A DNA stretch of 64,000 nucleotides from positions 6,359,566 to 6,423,565 of the forward strand of contig CP034993.1 in assembly GCA_004026145.2 (NCBI GenBank). Reading direction: 5' to 3'. Positions 44,737 to 56,489 of this stretch are shown piece after piece. This stretch comes from Takifugu bimaculatus (lineage: Eukaryota > Chordata > Actinopteri > Tetraodontiformes > Tetraodontidae). Position numbers and translations under genes: made by a program. The notes under the pieces were generated by a model. The model saw nothing but the letters and a program-made list of their open reading frames with translations. It did not search any database and was not told the origin of the DNA. How positions within the stretch are numbered: position 1 is the first letter of the stretch; each line of letters opens with the position of its first letter.

Positions 44737-47700
44737 TCAGGCGGGGATGCGGCTGCGCAGGTACTCCATCACCGCATCGGTTCCTTTGGCCACGATAGCT
44801 GCTCGGGGGGCGCGGAAAGGATTCCCTTCCAGACTGAGACACCTATGGGACAAAACAAGAGCACTTGATCCAGGCTCGTTGACTCGTGGCACCCCAGCCG
44901 TACATCAGAAACGGTTCCAGACCCCTCCCATCTTGAGATCGCTGCCATCATTCCCATCAGTGTCCCGACACTGGGACTCACACTGCCCTCCACAGTCAAT
45001 AATTTAGCTTTGTTAGACGCTATTTTGGTCTCCGAGATCAAATTGTGATTGACGGCATTTGAGGAAAGATAATGAAACTAGAATTGATGAAGCAACAGTG
45101 AGACACACATGACAACCCGTCCCCCCTGAGCCTAAACACACCTGAGGCTGGTACACAGACCCAGCTCCGGGGGGATCTTCAGCAGGTCATTGTTTGACAG
45201 ATCCAGGGTTGACAAATGACTCAGCTTCATTAGGTGACTGGGATCCACCCCATCCACCTGGTTGTTGCCAAGCAATATTGTTTCCAGGGAAACAATTTGA
45301 TAAAGGACCCCAGGGAAGGATTTGAACCTGTTGTTGGTAGAAACGACACATGAAACTCACCCCTTCATCCTGTGACCAGGAGGGAAGGATGTAATTGGAC
45401 TTGTAGCTGTGATATATGTTAGCTGTCCTAAAACACTCAGTCAGACAGACATTTTATATTGTATTCCATTTGATTTAGTGTCAAAGACCAGTGGAAACAC
45501 TTCCATACCTGTTGTAATTGAGGATAATGGAACGCAGTTTTGTTAAGTTCTTCATTTCTGCTGGTAACTCAGCCATCTGATTATTCCTGTAATAACAGAT
45601 GACATTTGGAGATGGTTGAGTTGGGGGGAGCAGGACAAACCACAAGCTGGCACGTCAGTGGAGAACAAACTGGTCTGGGATCAGGCTTTCTGGAAAACAT
45701 CTACAGACGATCTGGATCGTCAATAAAAGTGATTCGGAAAGAATTGTGGAGGTAATTATTGAAAGAAATAATAGTAATTTAACCCCCCCCCCCCCCACAC
45801 ACACACACAATTTAATGCTCAAATGGCCAAAAGTGCAGCTTCTTCAGCCACTTTCTAAATATTGGAGGTGAGTTTGTTCTCTGGTTCCTGGATCCTCAGT
45901 TTTCAGGGACACTGACAGCGTTAAGCATTAAAGCCTGGGGAAATGGGTTGGTTCGAATGGAGCTGTAAAACCACAAACCTGCCAGAGGAGGGCAGTAGAG
46001 GGCAAACCAGGTCCTATATATCTATGTAGATTCTCAATCATCCAGGTCATAGTTATCCAAGGTAGTTTTCTTTGTCATCTGGACTGTATTTCTTCTCTTT
46101 TAATCAAAGAGAAGAAATAGGGTCTTATTTAAACTATATAAACTAGGGTCCTATATAAACTAGGGTCCTATATGAACTAGGGTCCTATATAAACTTGGGA
46201 CCAACACGATGGGTGATGCTGAAAGAATGGATCATTGCAGTGATCCGAAGAAAGGTGAATTTTACTGTTGTGACCTTTCTTTGTTGCCTGTTTGAAATCA
46301 ATCAGAGCTTGAACTGCGATAGCAGTCAGATATACAGTATGCATGTGTGTATGTGTGTTTTAAGTGTGTGTGAGAATACCTGAGGTCAATATGAGTCAGC
46401 TGCAACAAACTACAGATGGGATCACAGCCGGCCAGTCTGTTGAAACCCAGATTTATATCTGACAATGACGACTGAAATTCCAACAGCCTGCACACAAAGC
46501 AGAGGAACAGTCGGTGGAGGAAACAGCCGTCATGTTGGCAGAAACAACAACGATGAGATTCTGTCTACCTGGGAGGTATCGACGTCAACAGGTTCTTGCT
46601 GAAGTTAACAGCTGTAACACCTTGATTGACTGCAGCATCAAACACCTCATCAGGAATGGCAGCAGTTTGCTTCTCACTACACACAGACAGAGGAAAGTAG
46701 CACAAAACAACGGTTAAAGTGTGACTTTTATTCTGCCGTTAACAGAGTGGTTGCAAATTTCACTGAAGAATTTAAAATATGTATGAAGGGTTTTCAATAC
46801 TGGTTGAACGAGATAATCATCAAAGTTAGAAGTGTTCACCAGTGTTGGATGTTTTAAACATGCGGATTTGTGCCAAAATCCCATTCAACTAAGGGAATAA
46901 AGGCTGGTGTTAGTCCTGGGGCTTCCCAACAGCCCTTCTTCAACAAACACACTATCGCAGTTGAATAAATGACCACAAACAGAGCACGTGGTGTGAGCGT
47001 TAATGCTAGCAGGGTAGGGTATTATCTAGGTGTCACTGACCTGTACTGCAGCATCTTCAGCGTCTGAATGTTGTGAAAATTGACTTTAGCCTGGCTGGGT
47101 AATGTCATGGCTGTGGGTTCTTCAGCTGCACTGGCAGCAGAACTCTCTACACACACACACACAGACACACACACACACATACGCAGCAGGGGACAGGTGA
47201 TCCAGGACTATGTTGTTGATTCAGAAACAAGTGAAACGTACCTGTAATCCTTCCTCTTAAATATTTCAGAAGTTCTGTGGTTCCTTTCTGTAAGAATCAG
47301 CAAAAATGATCGAGTCAAACATTCCAAGAATGTTGAGAAACGTCAGTAAATAAACTGCTAGTAGTTAGAGAGGTGCAGAAAGATCACGCTTGATGCATTC
47401 ACAGCAGTAGGAAATGGAGTCACCTACAGTCAGCAAGTCTCTCCTGAGGCCTCGCAAAGGGTTTCCCTCCAACAAGACCACCTTCAGATGAGAGAGTAAG
47501 CCCAGGGATGCTGGCAGGCTGGCAAAGACAGCAGGTGAGGACGCACATGGACGAAGATACTTTAGGCACCTTAAACCCCTTAAACCATGATTTGGTTCAG
47601 AATGTCGGTGTTCCCGTCCAGAGGATGGTTGCTACCTTCAGTAGCTGCTCCCCGGATTATGCCCCCAGCACCTTCAGGGTAGCAGCGAAGGCCTGTCAGC

Positions 47701-49488
47701 GACCTACCTGCTGATGTCATTGTTGGTGAGGTCCAGGCGGGTCAGAGAGCTCAGTAAGGTGATCTCTTCAGGAAGGCTTCGGATCTTATTGTCTCTCAGT
47801 TCCAGAACAGAGATGGCTGTCAGAGAGGATAACTGTTCTGGCTCCAACTGCTCAATCTGGTTGTTCCCAAAATATAAATCCTGCACACAGTCAAACAGGA
47901 ACAGATGATGGACTCTTTGTCCAAAACACCTGGGAATATTTGCTAAAACAAAGGTGGCACTCACACAACCCAACCGTACCCTCCGAGGAGGAGATTCTTT
48001 GGCTAGTGTGAGTGCAGCCACGCCCGCTTCCCCCTCACTGCGTGGCTGGAAGTGGTGTGTCGGGCACGCTTGTTCGCACGTTTACCTACCTCCTGATGTA
48101 TGAACCACATGAATCGCTGCCTTTGCACTCAGTAAAGGTGGACTCATGAAAGTGTGAGCTACGTTTTCACGCTGCTGCGGCACCGTGCGTGTGTCCTGCC
48201 TAGTTGTGATTAAGTAGGGCTGGGAGGACTGTGTGCGCGTGCTGGCTCGCTAGTGTGGGTGCAAGACAGCAGGGGGCAGCGGACATCCGTGCTTTAGCAC
48301 GACACACAAGAAATGGCCCATGTGCGAGTGAATTTGTGTTCCAACATTAAACCTCATAGTGAACTTTGATCCAAGGCAGGTGACAGAACAACTACAGATG
48401 GGACAGACTTCATTAATACAGTACAGTAAAAGAATCATGAAAACCATAAACCAAGCTGGGAACCTTGCTGTTGATACCTTGAGCACTGGAGATTTGAGAT
48501 TTGGAAGGAGATCAAGCTTGTTGTGTCGGAGATAGAGCTGTTCCAGTGCAGACATCTGCGACAGGCTGGCAGGAACCTCCGTTAGCTGGTTGTTGCTGCA
48601 ATCCAGCATCTTCACCTCTGTCAATTCAACAAGTTTTTGTGTCAAACAGGGCTAAAAAACTGCTCTCATTTCACAAAATGTCTCACATCCTTTAAATGAG
48701 TCTCAGCTCACACTCCAAACAACAACTGTATTTCTGTTTTCAGGGCCGTTTGACCTTAGATGTTTTCCATTTTCATATACACTCACTGAAAACTGCACGA
48801 GACAGTAGATAACAGACAGACTTGCCAGTATTTGACAGAGCCCCTTTTGCCTGCAAAGTGCTGGAAACACTTTCTGGTTCATATTGACATGACAGCATCA
48901 TGCAGCCTTTAAAAGAAAACGTAATTTATTCTCATCCTGTGTTTATCATGTGAGACCATAAAAGCTGTTTGTCCACGACTGACTCAGACACTGCTCTAAA
49001 GGATAACGTTAGTGACCGATAGCGTTGGCGGTGCCTGCTAAATACCAGTTAAGGGTGGTTAACACAAATAAGTGTCCAGATATCAAACACTGTTTATGTA
49101 TCAGTAGAGATCGCTCCATTCCCCGGGCAGAGGGCCCCCCTTCATGTGTTACCTCTGCTCTCGTGCAGCTCTCTTTATGGCGCTTCTGAAACATTTTATT
49201 ACACAAACAGCCCAATCTGAATGGTAAGCAGCAAACATCTCTGCCACTGCCTCACATGTGTCTGTTGGGAACTATTTTTATAGCATACTTAAGGGTCAGG
49301 GTACAACCTGCACAAGTTCCCAGCTCATCAGAGGGCCGACATACAGACACAGGCAGCCAACCACACTCAGATTTACACCTAAGGTAAATTTAGGTTCACT
49401 AATTCACCTAAACTCTTTACTGTCATTGTTGCCGTTACTATCATCATTATTAATAGTAGCAGCAGTGGTGGCAGCAGCAGCAGAGCAG

Positions 49489-49520
<32 letters not shown>

Positions 49521-52500
49521 ACATCAGCAGCAACAATGGCAACAGCAGCAACAACAGCAGCAGCAGCAGAGCAGCAGCAACAAAAAACACATACTTGTGA
49601 GCTGGCCGATGCTGTCAGGCAGCCAACTGAGCTTATTGTGGGACAGGTTCAGTTTCTGCAGACAGGTGAGACAGCCCACATTGGCAGGAAGGTCTTTCAG
49701 TTGGTTGTTGGACAGGTCCTTGAAAGGAGAACAAAAATAACCACACAAGCAATAAAACACCAGTAATTAAAACAACGCACTGAAAGAGCCATAGGGAATC
49801 AAAGAGTTGTATTTACCAGCTCAATCAGGCTCTTAAGGTGTCCCAGTTCCTCTGGCAGGCTCACCAGCAGATTGAACTGGAGGGCCAGGCTGGCAAGGTT
49901 CTTTAAATTGGCCACCCAGGCTGGTAGTGATGTCAGCTGGTTATGACTGTCGCCACAGCCGAAGGAAAGTAAGTGTAGTTGATATTTGTTAAAAACAACA
50001 AAAACAAAAGCACAACCATTATAATTCTATTAGGAGTTTTGGAGTGTTTGTGCCTTTTTATTAAGCAGTTTACAAATGCTAAGAACTCATATATGCACAT
50101 GCCACCCTGGGTTACTGCGCTTTCTTTGTGGGCTGGGGGAGCGTCTCTGTTAGCAGCAGTGAAAACAAACGTTTAGCTCAGACGGGGAGATGGAAAGGCC
50201 CGTGGATCTATCCCAGGATGCTGGGAGTCTACACCCTGAAGTGTCCCAACAGTCATATACTGGATGTTGTTCTCTGTACTGCAGCTGCAGTCATTCACTG
50301 CGTGTCAGCACATGAAGGTCTGACTGCAGCAAAATCTTGGGTGTGTGCAAATTCAATTAAAGAGGTTGTTTTTGTAAGAATTGTCACTGTAATCAAATCG
50401 CTCCACAGAAAGTGAAGAACATGCTCAAACATGAAGGGGTTGGAGTTGAGTTGCTGTGCACCTGAGCCGCAGTTGCTGCAGCTCCTGGAGCTCCTGGAGG
50501 GCCTCAGGCAGGCAGCTCAGCTGGTTGTCATCCAGCTGGGAAAAGGGTTGCAGCCAGAATACAGAAGTGCTGTTAGATTATATTCCCTGGCATGAGAAAA
50601 ATGACTGATTGATGCCGAAAATGGTTCTTTGATTAAGAGATGGTGCAGATGAAAGTATTTATTATCACAATATAATGTGTCCTCCCTCTAAATGACAATG
50701 TCAATGTCAAATGCCCCTAATCAATGCTTCATGTGGCCTTCAATGCTAACGCCTATAACCACACAGCTTAAATCATTCGCTTTACCAGATAAAACTGGGG
50801 GGACTCTGAGCGCCTGCTGTCCTGAGGGAGACTTCGGAGGGAACCAGATGGTTCCATTAGTCTTTGGACCCTACCCAGGCCAGGTTAGCTCAGTGTGTTG
50901 GGATGCGAAGTGGAGGGTTCTTGGCTCGAGCCCCTGAGCAGGCAAAACATGGAAGGTGTTCTGGTGCCAGAACACCTTCAGAGCACCGCCCAGGTACCTT
51001 TGAGCAAGTTAGCCAACCCACAAAATCTCATATAGGGCCTTGAAATGAACTGAGGATTCATCTGGGGGGGACCTGCTTTCACCTATTTTGGACCCTCCCC
51101 ATGATTTCACCAAAGGGATGAAGTGGTGAAGAAGACAAGACACACAGGTTTGAGTGATTATTAGAGGAAGTTTTAACAGCTGTGAGTGTAACAGATTTCT
51201 AAATTAATGTCTGGATTCACAATGGCTGAGTTGATTCATATCCAAGAGTTTCAGGGCACAGAGCCACGTACATGAAAATGACATAAAAGGTTCCCCAAAA
51301 ACTTAAAATTTCCAACCATCAGTTTTCAAACTCTGACTAAGAAGTGCATATTTAGCTGTTCTGTTAATATTAAACTACCAAAAAAGATTTCAGCCACAAC
51401 GATTCAAAGAAAAACAGACCTTCACTTCAACAGCCATAAAGGACGAACAGGTGTTACCCAGGGAACGGAACACCATCCCTACCGCGAAGCACAGAGGTGG
51501 ATCCGGGAAGTTGTGAGCTACAGCAGCAGGAAAGCAGCACGTTCAGGAAATACCATCAGGCCAAAAGCTGTGCACGGGACGCACGTGGACTTTCACAAGG
51601 CGAGTGAGAGATTTGAGTGGCCATCACAGTCTCCTTAACCTCCGTATGGTTGGGCAACTTCAGGATATCGTAAATGTGCTGTTTATATAAGACTGGCTGA
51701 GGATTTATGGGACCTGGAGCTTCTGGCTAAAGGAAGAAGCATATTTGCCCTTTATTTTCTGGGGTCTCTTCCACAACCACACAATGCAAACCTCTCTCAC
51801 TATACAGGAGCCCTCTCATTAATTCCTTTATGCTGATGTTGGGTTGAATGGTTGAATGGTGCTCACCCACGTTTCTGCAATCTTATTCCTTTTAACAATG
51901 AACTTGTTGTAGTTTGACGTTGGACAGGAACAGAGTCGCTCTTACTTACATCGAGGACAGTGAGAGCAGGAAGCAGTCTGATGTCGTCAGACAACTGTGT
52001 CAGCTGGTTGGAGGCCAGTAAAAGCTTGGTCAGATCCGTTTGTTCCCACCAACGGTCGGAATCTCCGGAGAATACCGTCTGCTTGGCTTCTTCTGGCACG
52101 TCACAGTTTATTCGATAAACATTCTGTGGAACTGAGACCCAATTTAAGGGAATGCAAACTAAAAATGACGTAATGTGACGAAGCACAATCAACCATGACT
52201 TTCACCTGTGTCCTTTATTGCTACTACAATTCAATTTCCCTACGGGGATGAATAAAGTACATCTTAATCTTAATCTTTCCTGCTTGTATGTGTGAATTGG
52301 CAATTATTAATGTTGCGATGTATGTTACAATTCTGTTTTTCAATCGTTAGACATGAGCTTTGTGGTGAAATTATAATAAAAGTATTAATTACTTTAAAAA
52401 AATTAAAGACATCTTGATCGATATCTCACAACAGTACACTATAATACAAAATAATCATAAGAATATTTAGGTCACAACCCTTTCACAGTCTCAGTAAACT

Positions 52501-52718
52501 CACAAGCTGCCATTTAAGGAAATTACACATAAAGCATCCAAAATATAAAATAATAATACTAGAAATAGGCTACCTTCAATCAAACCTCGCCCAGAAAGGT
52601 TGAGCTGGCCGCTCTTTCGTGCAGCATTCAGCAGACCATTAGGAACTGTGGGTTCGGGCTTTTCCGTCCTAAAACCCGCCAGGAAATCCACTTTATCTGT
52701 TTTCTTGAAACGCGACAT
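44737..52718 (-). CDS. lrrc40: leucine-rich repeat-containing protein 40
   Basis: Fifteen exons on the minus strand: 52718-52574, 52131-51950, 50535-50462, 49946-49817, 49718-49595, 48617-48478, 47880-47708, 47518-47428, 47287-47242, 47146-47041, 46676-46569, 46487-46380, 45586-45509, 45327-45142 and 44842-44737. They total 1797 bases, 598 residues plus stop, with phase intact at every junction. Human LRRC40 has 602. It starts MSRFKKTDKVDFLAGF, has the conserved 'RWWEQTDLTKLLLASNQL', then about twenty LRRs with LxxNxL cores (for example LDLTNNDIS, LDLSNNDLLKIPPELG). It ends AAIVAKGTDAVMEYLRSRIP, the LRRC40 C-terminal signature. It is an all-LRR solenoid with no signal peptide or membrane segment, so probably cytosolic or nuclear. 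Its function is poorly known. Many exons are one or two LRR units. The intron-9 acceptor is a TG tract. Confidence 0.97.
45783..45812 (+). repeat. poly(C) plus (CA)n microsatellite
   Basis: A run of about 16 C residues merges into about six CA units, within lrrc40 intron 12. Confidence 0.9.
47149..47181 (-). repeat. lrrc40: TG tract forming the lrrc40 exon-10 3' splice site
   Basis: Read on the minus strand, about 16 TG units with one TC interruption run into TAG at 47149-47147, immediately before exon 10 (47146). No other polypyrimidine tract is present. The exon-11 acceptor (about 46677-46690) also ends CTGTCTGTGTGTAG. Confidence 0.93.
49456..49581 (+). repeat. lrrc40: CAG/CAA triplet array next to the lrrc40 exon-5 donor
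   Basis: About 120 bases of CAG and CAA triplets on the plus strand, which is CUG/UUG in the lrrc40 transcript. The array starts about 14 bases after the exon-5 donor (GTATGT at 49594). Reading through the donor would add a Leu/Cys-rich tail. Confidence 0.93.
50880..51140 (+). repeat. tRNA-derived SINE-like repeat in lrrc40 intron 2
   Basis: 'ggttagctcagtgtgttggg' resembles a tRNA A-box region and 'ggctcgagccc' a B box. A body shared with other dispersed fragments follows ('caggtacctttgagcaagtt', 'accctccccatgatttcacc'). The tRNA-like part does not fold into a full cloverleaf by eye, so I call it a SINE rather than a tRNA gene. Confidence 0.5.
52215..52278 (+). mobile_element. about 60-bp 3' end of the CR1/Rex1-like LINE in lrrc40 intron 1
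   Basis: 'ctactacaattcaatttcc', 'ctacggggatgaataaagta' and two AATCTT units are the same terminus as at 25.74-25.80 kb, with only the last 60 bases present. Confidence 0.75.
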
Positions 52719-52778
52719 TAGCGGTGTGTTGATTAAAACAGGCTGAAGTTGGGTTGTTTTCTCCGCGCACTCCCGCTA

Positions 52779-52826
52779 TGACGTCACCTCCAGCCACAAA
52801 AACAAACAAGCAGACATCTTCCGGTC
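52779..52826 (-). promoter_or_regulatory. lrrc40: lrrc40 promoter elements
   Basis: A full palindromic cAMP-response element, TGACGTCA, at 52779-52786 lies 60 bases upstream of the lrrc40 ATG. An ETS-type CTTCCGGT is near 52818-52825. There is no TATA box. Confidence 0.55.
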
Positions 52827-53639
52827 TCTAGCTGCCACGTTACTGCATACATGCAGCGTTACTGCCCTCTGTGCTTATCAGAGGTATTACAGCAACTGGA
52901 CCCATCGTATAGGAAAACTGCAGCGTACAGAGAGCGCAGAGCTCCGCCAAGAAGGTGCGTGGTACAAAATCAGCCTAAGGGCTCAGGCCTGGAAATTATG
53001 GCTATCCTGGATGAATTTAGCTTCAAGTCTGTTCCATGAAAGCAGTTCAAGTTTATCAGGTATAAAAACAACCCACATGTAAAAAGACAATGTTTGAACA
53101 AATAAGAAGTCAGATGGATGTTTGGGTGTTGAATCAATCTTGTTTGAATTTTCATGCAGTAGTTTTGAAAGAGTTTTGTGTGTACTTTGTTTATCATAGT
53201 GTTTAAAAGGGTATCGGCTGCAGAAACAAAACAGAAAGCGTTGCAAATTGTTTGGAGTCATGTAAGATTCTGAGTCCTTGAGGGACATCTAAAGGAATCA
53301 GACCAAATATGGAAGACAGGGTGAACACAAAGAATAGTATCCACAGAAGGAGCCGACCTCCAGGTCATGGTCCTAATCTGATGGATGTTTGAAGATCAGG
53401 GCTCTTCCTCATGAACCAAGACACAGTGTTCAGGGACCGTGGCAAGACCCCAGAAGCTTCTGGAAGTAATTCCAGTATTCTGTTATAAATAAAAATCACA
53501 CAGTTCATTTATTCAGAATTGATTGTTTGTCTATTTCTTCTGGCGCGACAAACGTGTAAGTAAAGAAAGTTTCCATAACATGGTTTATTCAAAATCATTA
53601 ACTACAGAGGCTGCACTGATCCGCCCATCAGTCTCATCT

Positions 53640-54565
53640 TTCCCTCACTCATGAACAACACCTTGAGATACTTGAACTCCTCCATCTGAGGAAGGACTTC
53701 TCCACCAAACCTGGAGAGGACAAACCACCCTTTTCTGGTCAAGAACAATGGCCTCGAATTTGGACTTGCTAATTTTCATCCCAGCTGCTTTGCACTGGAC
53801 AACAAACCGCCCCAGTACATGCTGGAGGTCCTGGTTTGATGAAGCCAACAGGACAACATCATCTGCAAAAATCAAGGATGAAATCCTATGGTTCCCAAGT
53901 CAGACTTGTCGAGGATTTTCTTCAGTTAACACAAAGTCAGAATGCTGCTTTTAAGAGTTTAATAAGTCAGTCAGAACACATGCAACAACAGCATGCAGAG
54001 AGATTTCTGCCCAATGTAACAAACATGTCCCTTTTATAATGCTTAGCAACTACGCCTTTCTCTCAGTACTTTTCCATCTACTTACTTCATCGTCACAAGG
54101 TTAGCATGATAAACTGTAGCATTTTGAAGGTTGCTGACTCGCACATCTTCATTATTTTCTAAGGAGTCTTTGTTCTACAACTCGTGACACCTCGTACACC
54201 TGCACAAGCATCAACAAATGAACTTGCTTGACCTTACTGGTTTAAATGATCTATGCTAAACAAAAATAATTTATTTTACAGACTCCCTCCAGCCCCTAGC
54301 TACTCCGAGAAATGCTGTCCATAAAGATTATGAACAAAGGTCAGCCCTGCTGTCCAACATGCACTGGAAACAAGTCTGACTTAGTGCCAACAATGTGAAC
54401 CAAGCCTCCGCTCCAGTTGTACACTGATCAAATGGCCCCCTTAGCAGAGGGCCATGGACCCCAAAGCACCCCCCCACAGAATACCCCGAGGGACACAGTT
54501 GAATGCCTTTTCCAGCTCAACAAAACACATATACTGGCATGCGTACAAGCTTTTCAGACCAGAAT
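53640..54565 (-). mobile_element. decayed APE-type LINE RT fragments
   Basis: Minus-strand frames near 54540-54310 give 'LEKAFNCVPRGILW' and 'VGTKSDLFPVHVG'. The frame 53875-53645 starts 'MIFADDVVLLASSNQDLQHV' (the FADD motif C) and continues 'GRFVVQCKAAGMKISKSK'. It is the same family as 26.4-27.6 kb. A stretch of about 370 bases between them (53.91-54.28 kb) is unrelated insert. Confidence 0.75.
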
Positions 54566-54929
54566 GTGCAGATGGTGAGAAAGGAAGCCACTATGTTAGT
54601 CAGACGTGGTTAGATCCCTAATGGAGTTGTTGGAAAACCAACATTCAGCGCCATGGTTTCTGTGGGCCTTTGCTGTATCAGGATGGAGTGGGAGTGATCA
54701 TGGAAGTAGGAGTGGAGGAGCAGCTGTGGCTTTTTGGGTTTGTCCTGGCTGGAGGAACATCCACAGCAATTTAAAGGAATTCGGCAACTCGCTGGAGGGG
54801 TGAAGCAGCAGAGCATGGGTTAAGTTGATCACCGTACGGCCCCAGCTCGAGGCATGAGTAGGCATGAGCATCACAATAATGGCCATAACACGTGTGCGTA
54901 CACAATACAGGGGCATAAAACCAATGCGT

Positions 54930-55035
54930 CTTGTCTCATCTTCTTGATCACTTTATCCCTTTCAGGTCATGGGCGATATCTACGAAGGCAGAGCTCACCC
55001 CTGGATTGCGAGTTCATCGCAGGGCCCTATGTGAG
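54930..55035 (-). repeat. dispersed fish repeat, reverse orientation
   Basis: 'atcactttatccctttcagg' and 'tggattgcgagttcatcgca' are the common landmarks of a dispersed repeat whose forward form ends near 34.85 and 51.13 kb. Confidence 0.5.
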
Positions 55036-55319
55036 CATTTGGATGCCTTGCTCATCATAGCAATGCACTGGTAGTTAAAGTGATTAATTTTGTGTGAACT
55101 GTGCTTGTTGCTGCAAATTGTGGAGTGTCTGAGTAACCAGGAGGCGTTGGACATAAACCATGGAAACTGGAAGCAGAGTTGAGGGTGACTTGCAATCTAA
55201 GAAATGGAAGATCAACATGACTGAAAAAGCACTTGCTGTTAAATTGCCAAGGGTGCAAATAGAATGAAAGACAAAGCTGAACAATGCAGCCAATATAGGA
55301 AACTCACCGAAAGATCTCA

Positions 55320-56227
55320 TTACAAAGGTGAATAAAACAATGGATCATGATGCTTTGAATGAATTGCTGGTGGTGTGTAATGATGCAAAATCAATGTATG
55401 GACAGCTGTTGGGTTAAATTCCACAAGTTCAACAAGAAAAACATTCAATTTTAAATTTAAATGAATGTCTTCATGATGCAGAAATGTAGGTTTCAAAGTT
55501 TAAAGGTAATACAAAATGTTGGAGTTCCAACCAATGAAGTGAGTGCAAAGAAAATGGTATTAATCATACTGGTGATGTCCCAAGCAATACCCACACAGCT
55601 GAGCTGGTTGTGGACAACCTTAACCCAAATAACAGCATTTCTAATGTGGGAAGTAAAGGACATAGTAAAAGTGGAAGATCAAGCACCTTTTCTGCAGACA
55701 TAGAAGCTGAAGCAGAAAGAGCTGCTTTTATTGCTAGCTTGGCTTGGAAGCAGAAATACCTGCAACAAATTGAAAGTTGGCAGTATTGCGACCCACTGGT
55801 TTGAATACTTCCAGTTTTAGATCCAAAGATGGATGAACTCTTGCCTGGAAAATGAAAAAATGTATATCAGCCTGGGTTCACCACAACAACAATGTTCAAT
55901 AAATCTAAATAAACCACTCAATATGCAGCCTAAGGAACATGGCCCATGTTTAAAGGAGCTGTTAAACATTGGAACAATATGCACAAGGACAGACGTGACA
56001 TTCTTAAAATGCTGTTCAGGAAAGAGCATTCCACATTCCCAAACAGTCTGTCTGATGTAATCATCAATGCTATGCAGAAAAGGTACCCAGCACAAAGGAG
56101 AGGCCTGGTTTATTCCACACCACGGAGTCTATCACCCAACAAAGAACACTGGTGTGTGACTGCAGCAACACTTGAAGGAACTCAAGTCATTAAAGTAATG
56201 GCTGCAAACTGCCCCAATACAAGCTGA
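55320..56227 (+). mobile_element. unassigned retroelement-like ORF remnants
   Basis: The frame 55610-55804 has 'DIEAEAERAAFIASLAWKQK', a coiled-coil-like segment reminiscent of the N-terminal proteins of some fish LTR elements. The frame 55946-56227 is basic ('HWNNMHKDRRDILKMLFRKE', 'QKRYPAQRRGLVYS'). There are several stops and shifts. I do not recognise the family with confidence; alternatives are a DNA transposon or a processed host sequence. Confidence 0.4.
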
Positions 56228-56229
56228 AG

Positions 56230-56480
56230 GTCCTGGCTTAGCAGTTATGCCAAATTCCAACATGCACCAGAAACGGGTCTGACTTACTGCCAGCAATGCG
56301 AACCATTCTCCTGCTCTGGTCATACACATCAGGAGAGCAACCACCACCCCAGTGTGCACTCCACAGGCTCCAGAGACACTGTTCCCAACCATTGTTCAAT
56401 GCTGCAGGAGCATGTCAGCCAAGCTAGTCACAACCTCCAGAGATATGAGGTACTCCGGATGCTGTAAGTGGTGACCTGTT
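56230..56480 (-). mobile_element. APE-type LINE fragment
   Basis: The plus-strand blocks 'aacgggtctgacttactgcc' and 'tcctgctctggtcatacaca' correspond to those at about 54.36-54.42 kb. 'cacaacctccagagatatga' corresponds to about 26.55 kb. It is very short and decayed. Confidence 0.5.
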
Positions 56481-56489
56481 GGGCCCAGT

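Noticed and set aside
49258..49740. 160-residue plus-strand frame with poly-Gln
   Set aside because: It crosses the CAG array and is antisense to lrrc40 exon 5. The lrrc40 exon explains the coding signal on the other strand.
50882..50935. Possible tRNA gene
   Set aside because: A- and B-box-like words are present, but no acceptor stem or full cloverleaf could be paired. It is embedded in a dispersed repeat, so it is listed as SINE-like.
52851..53039. 62-residue plus-strand frame starting MQRYCPLCLSEV upstream of lrrc40
   Set aside because: A CxxC motif is visible, but there is no second zinc motif, no homology I recognise and no donor or stop context. It could be a divergent transcript from the lrrc40 promoter but is not supportable as a gene.
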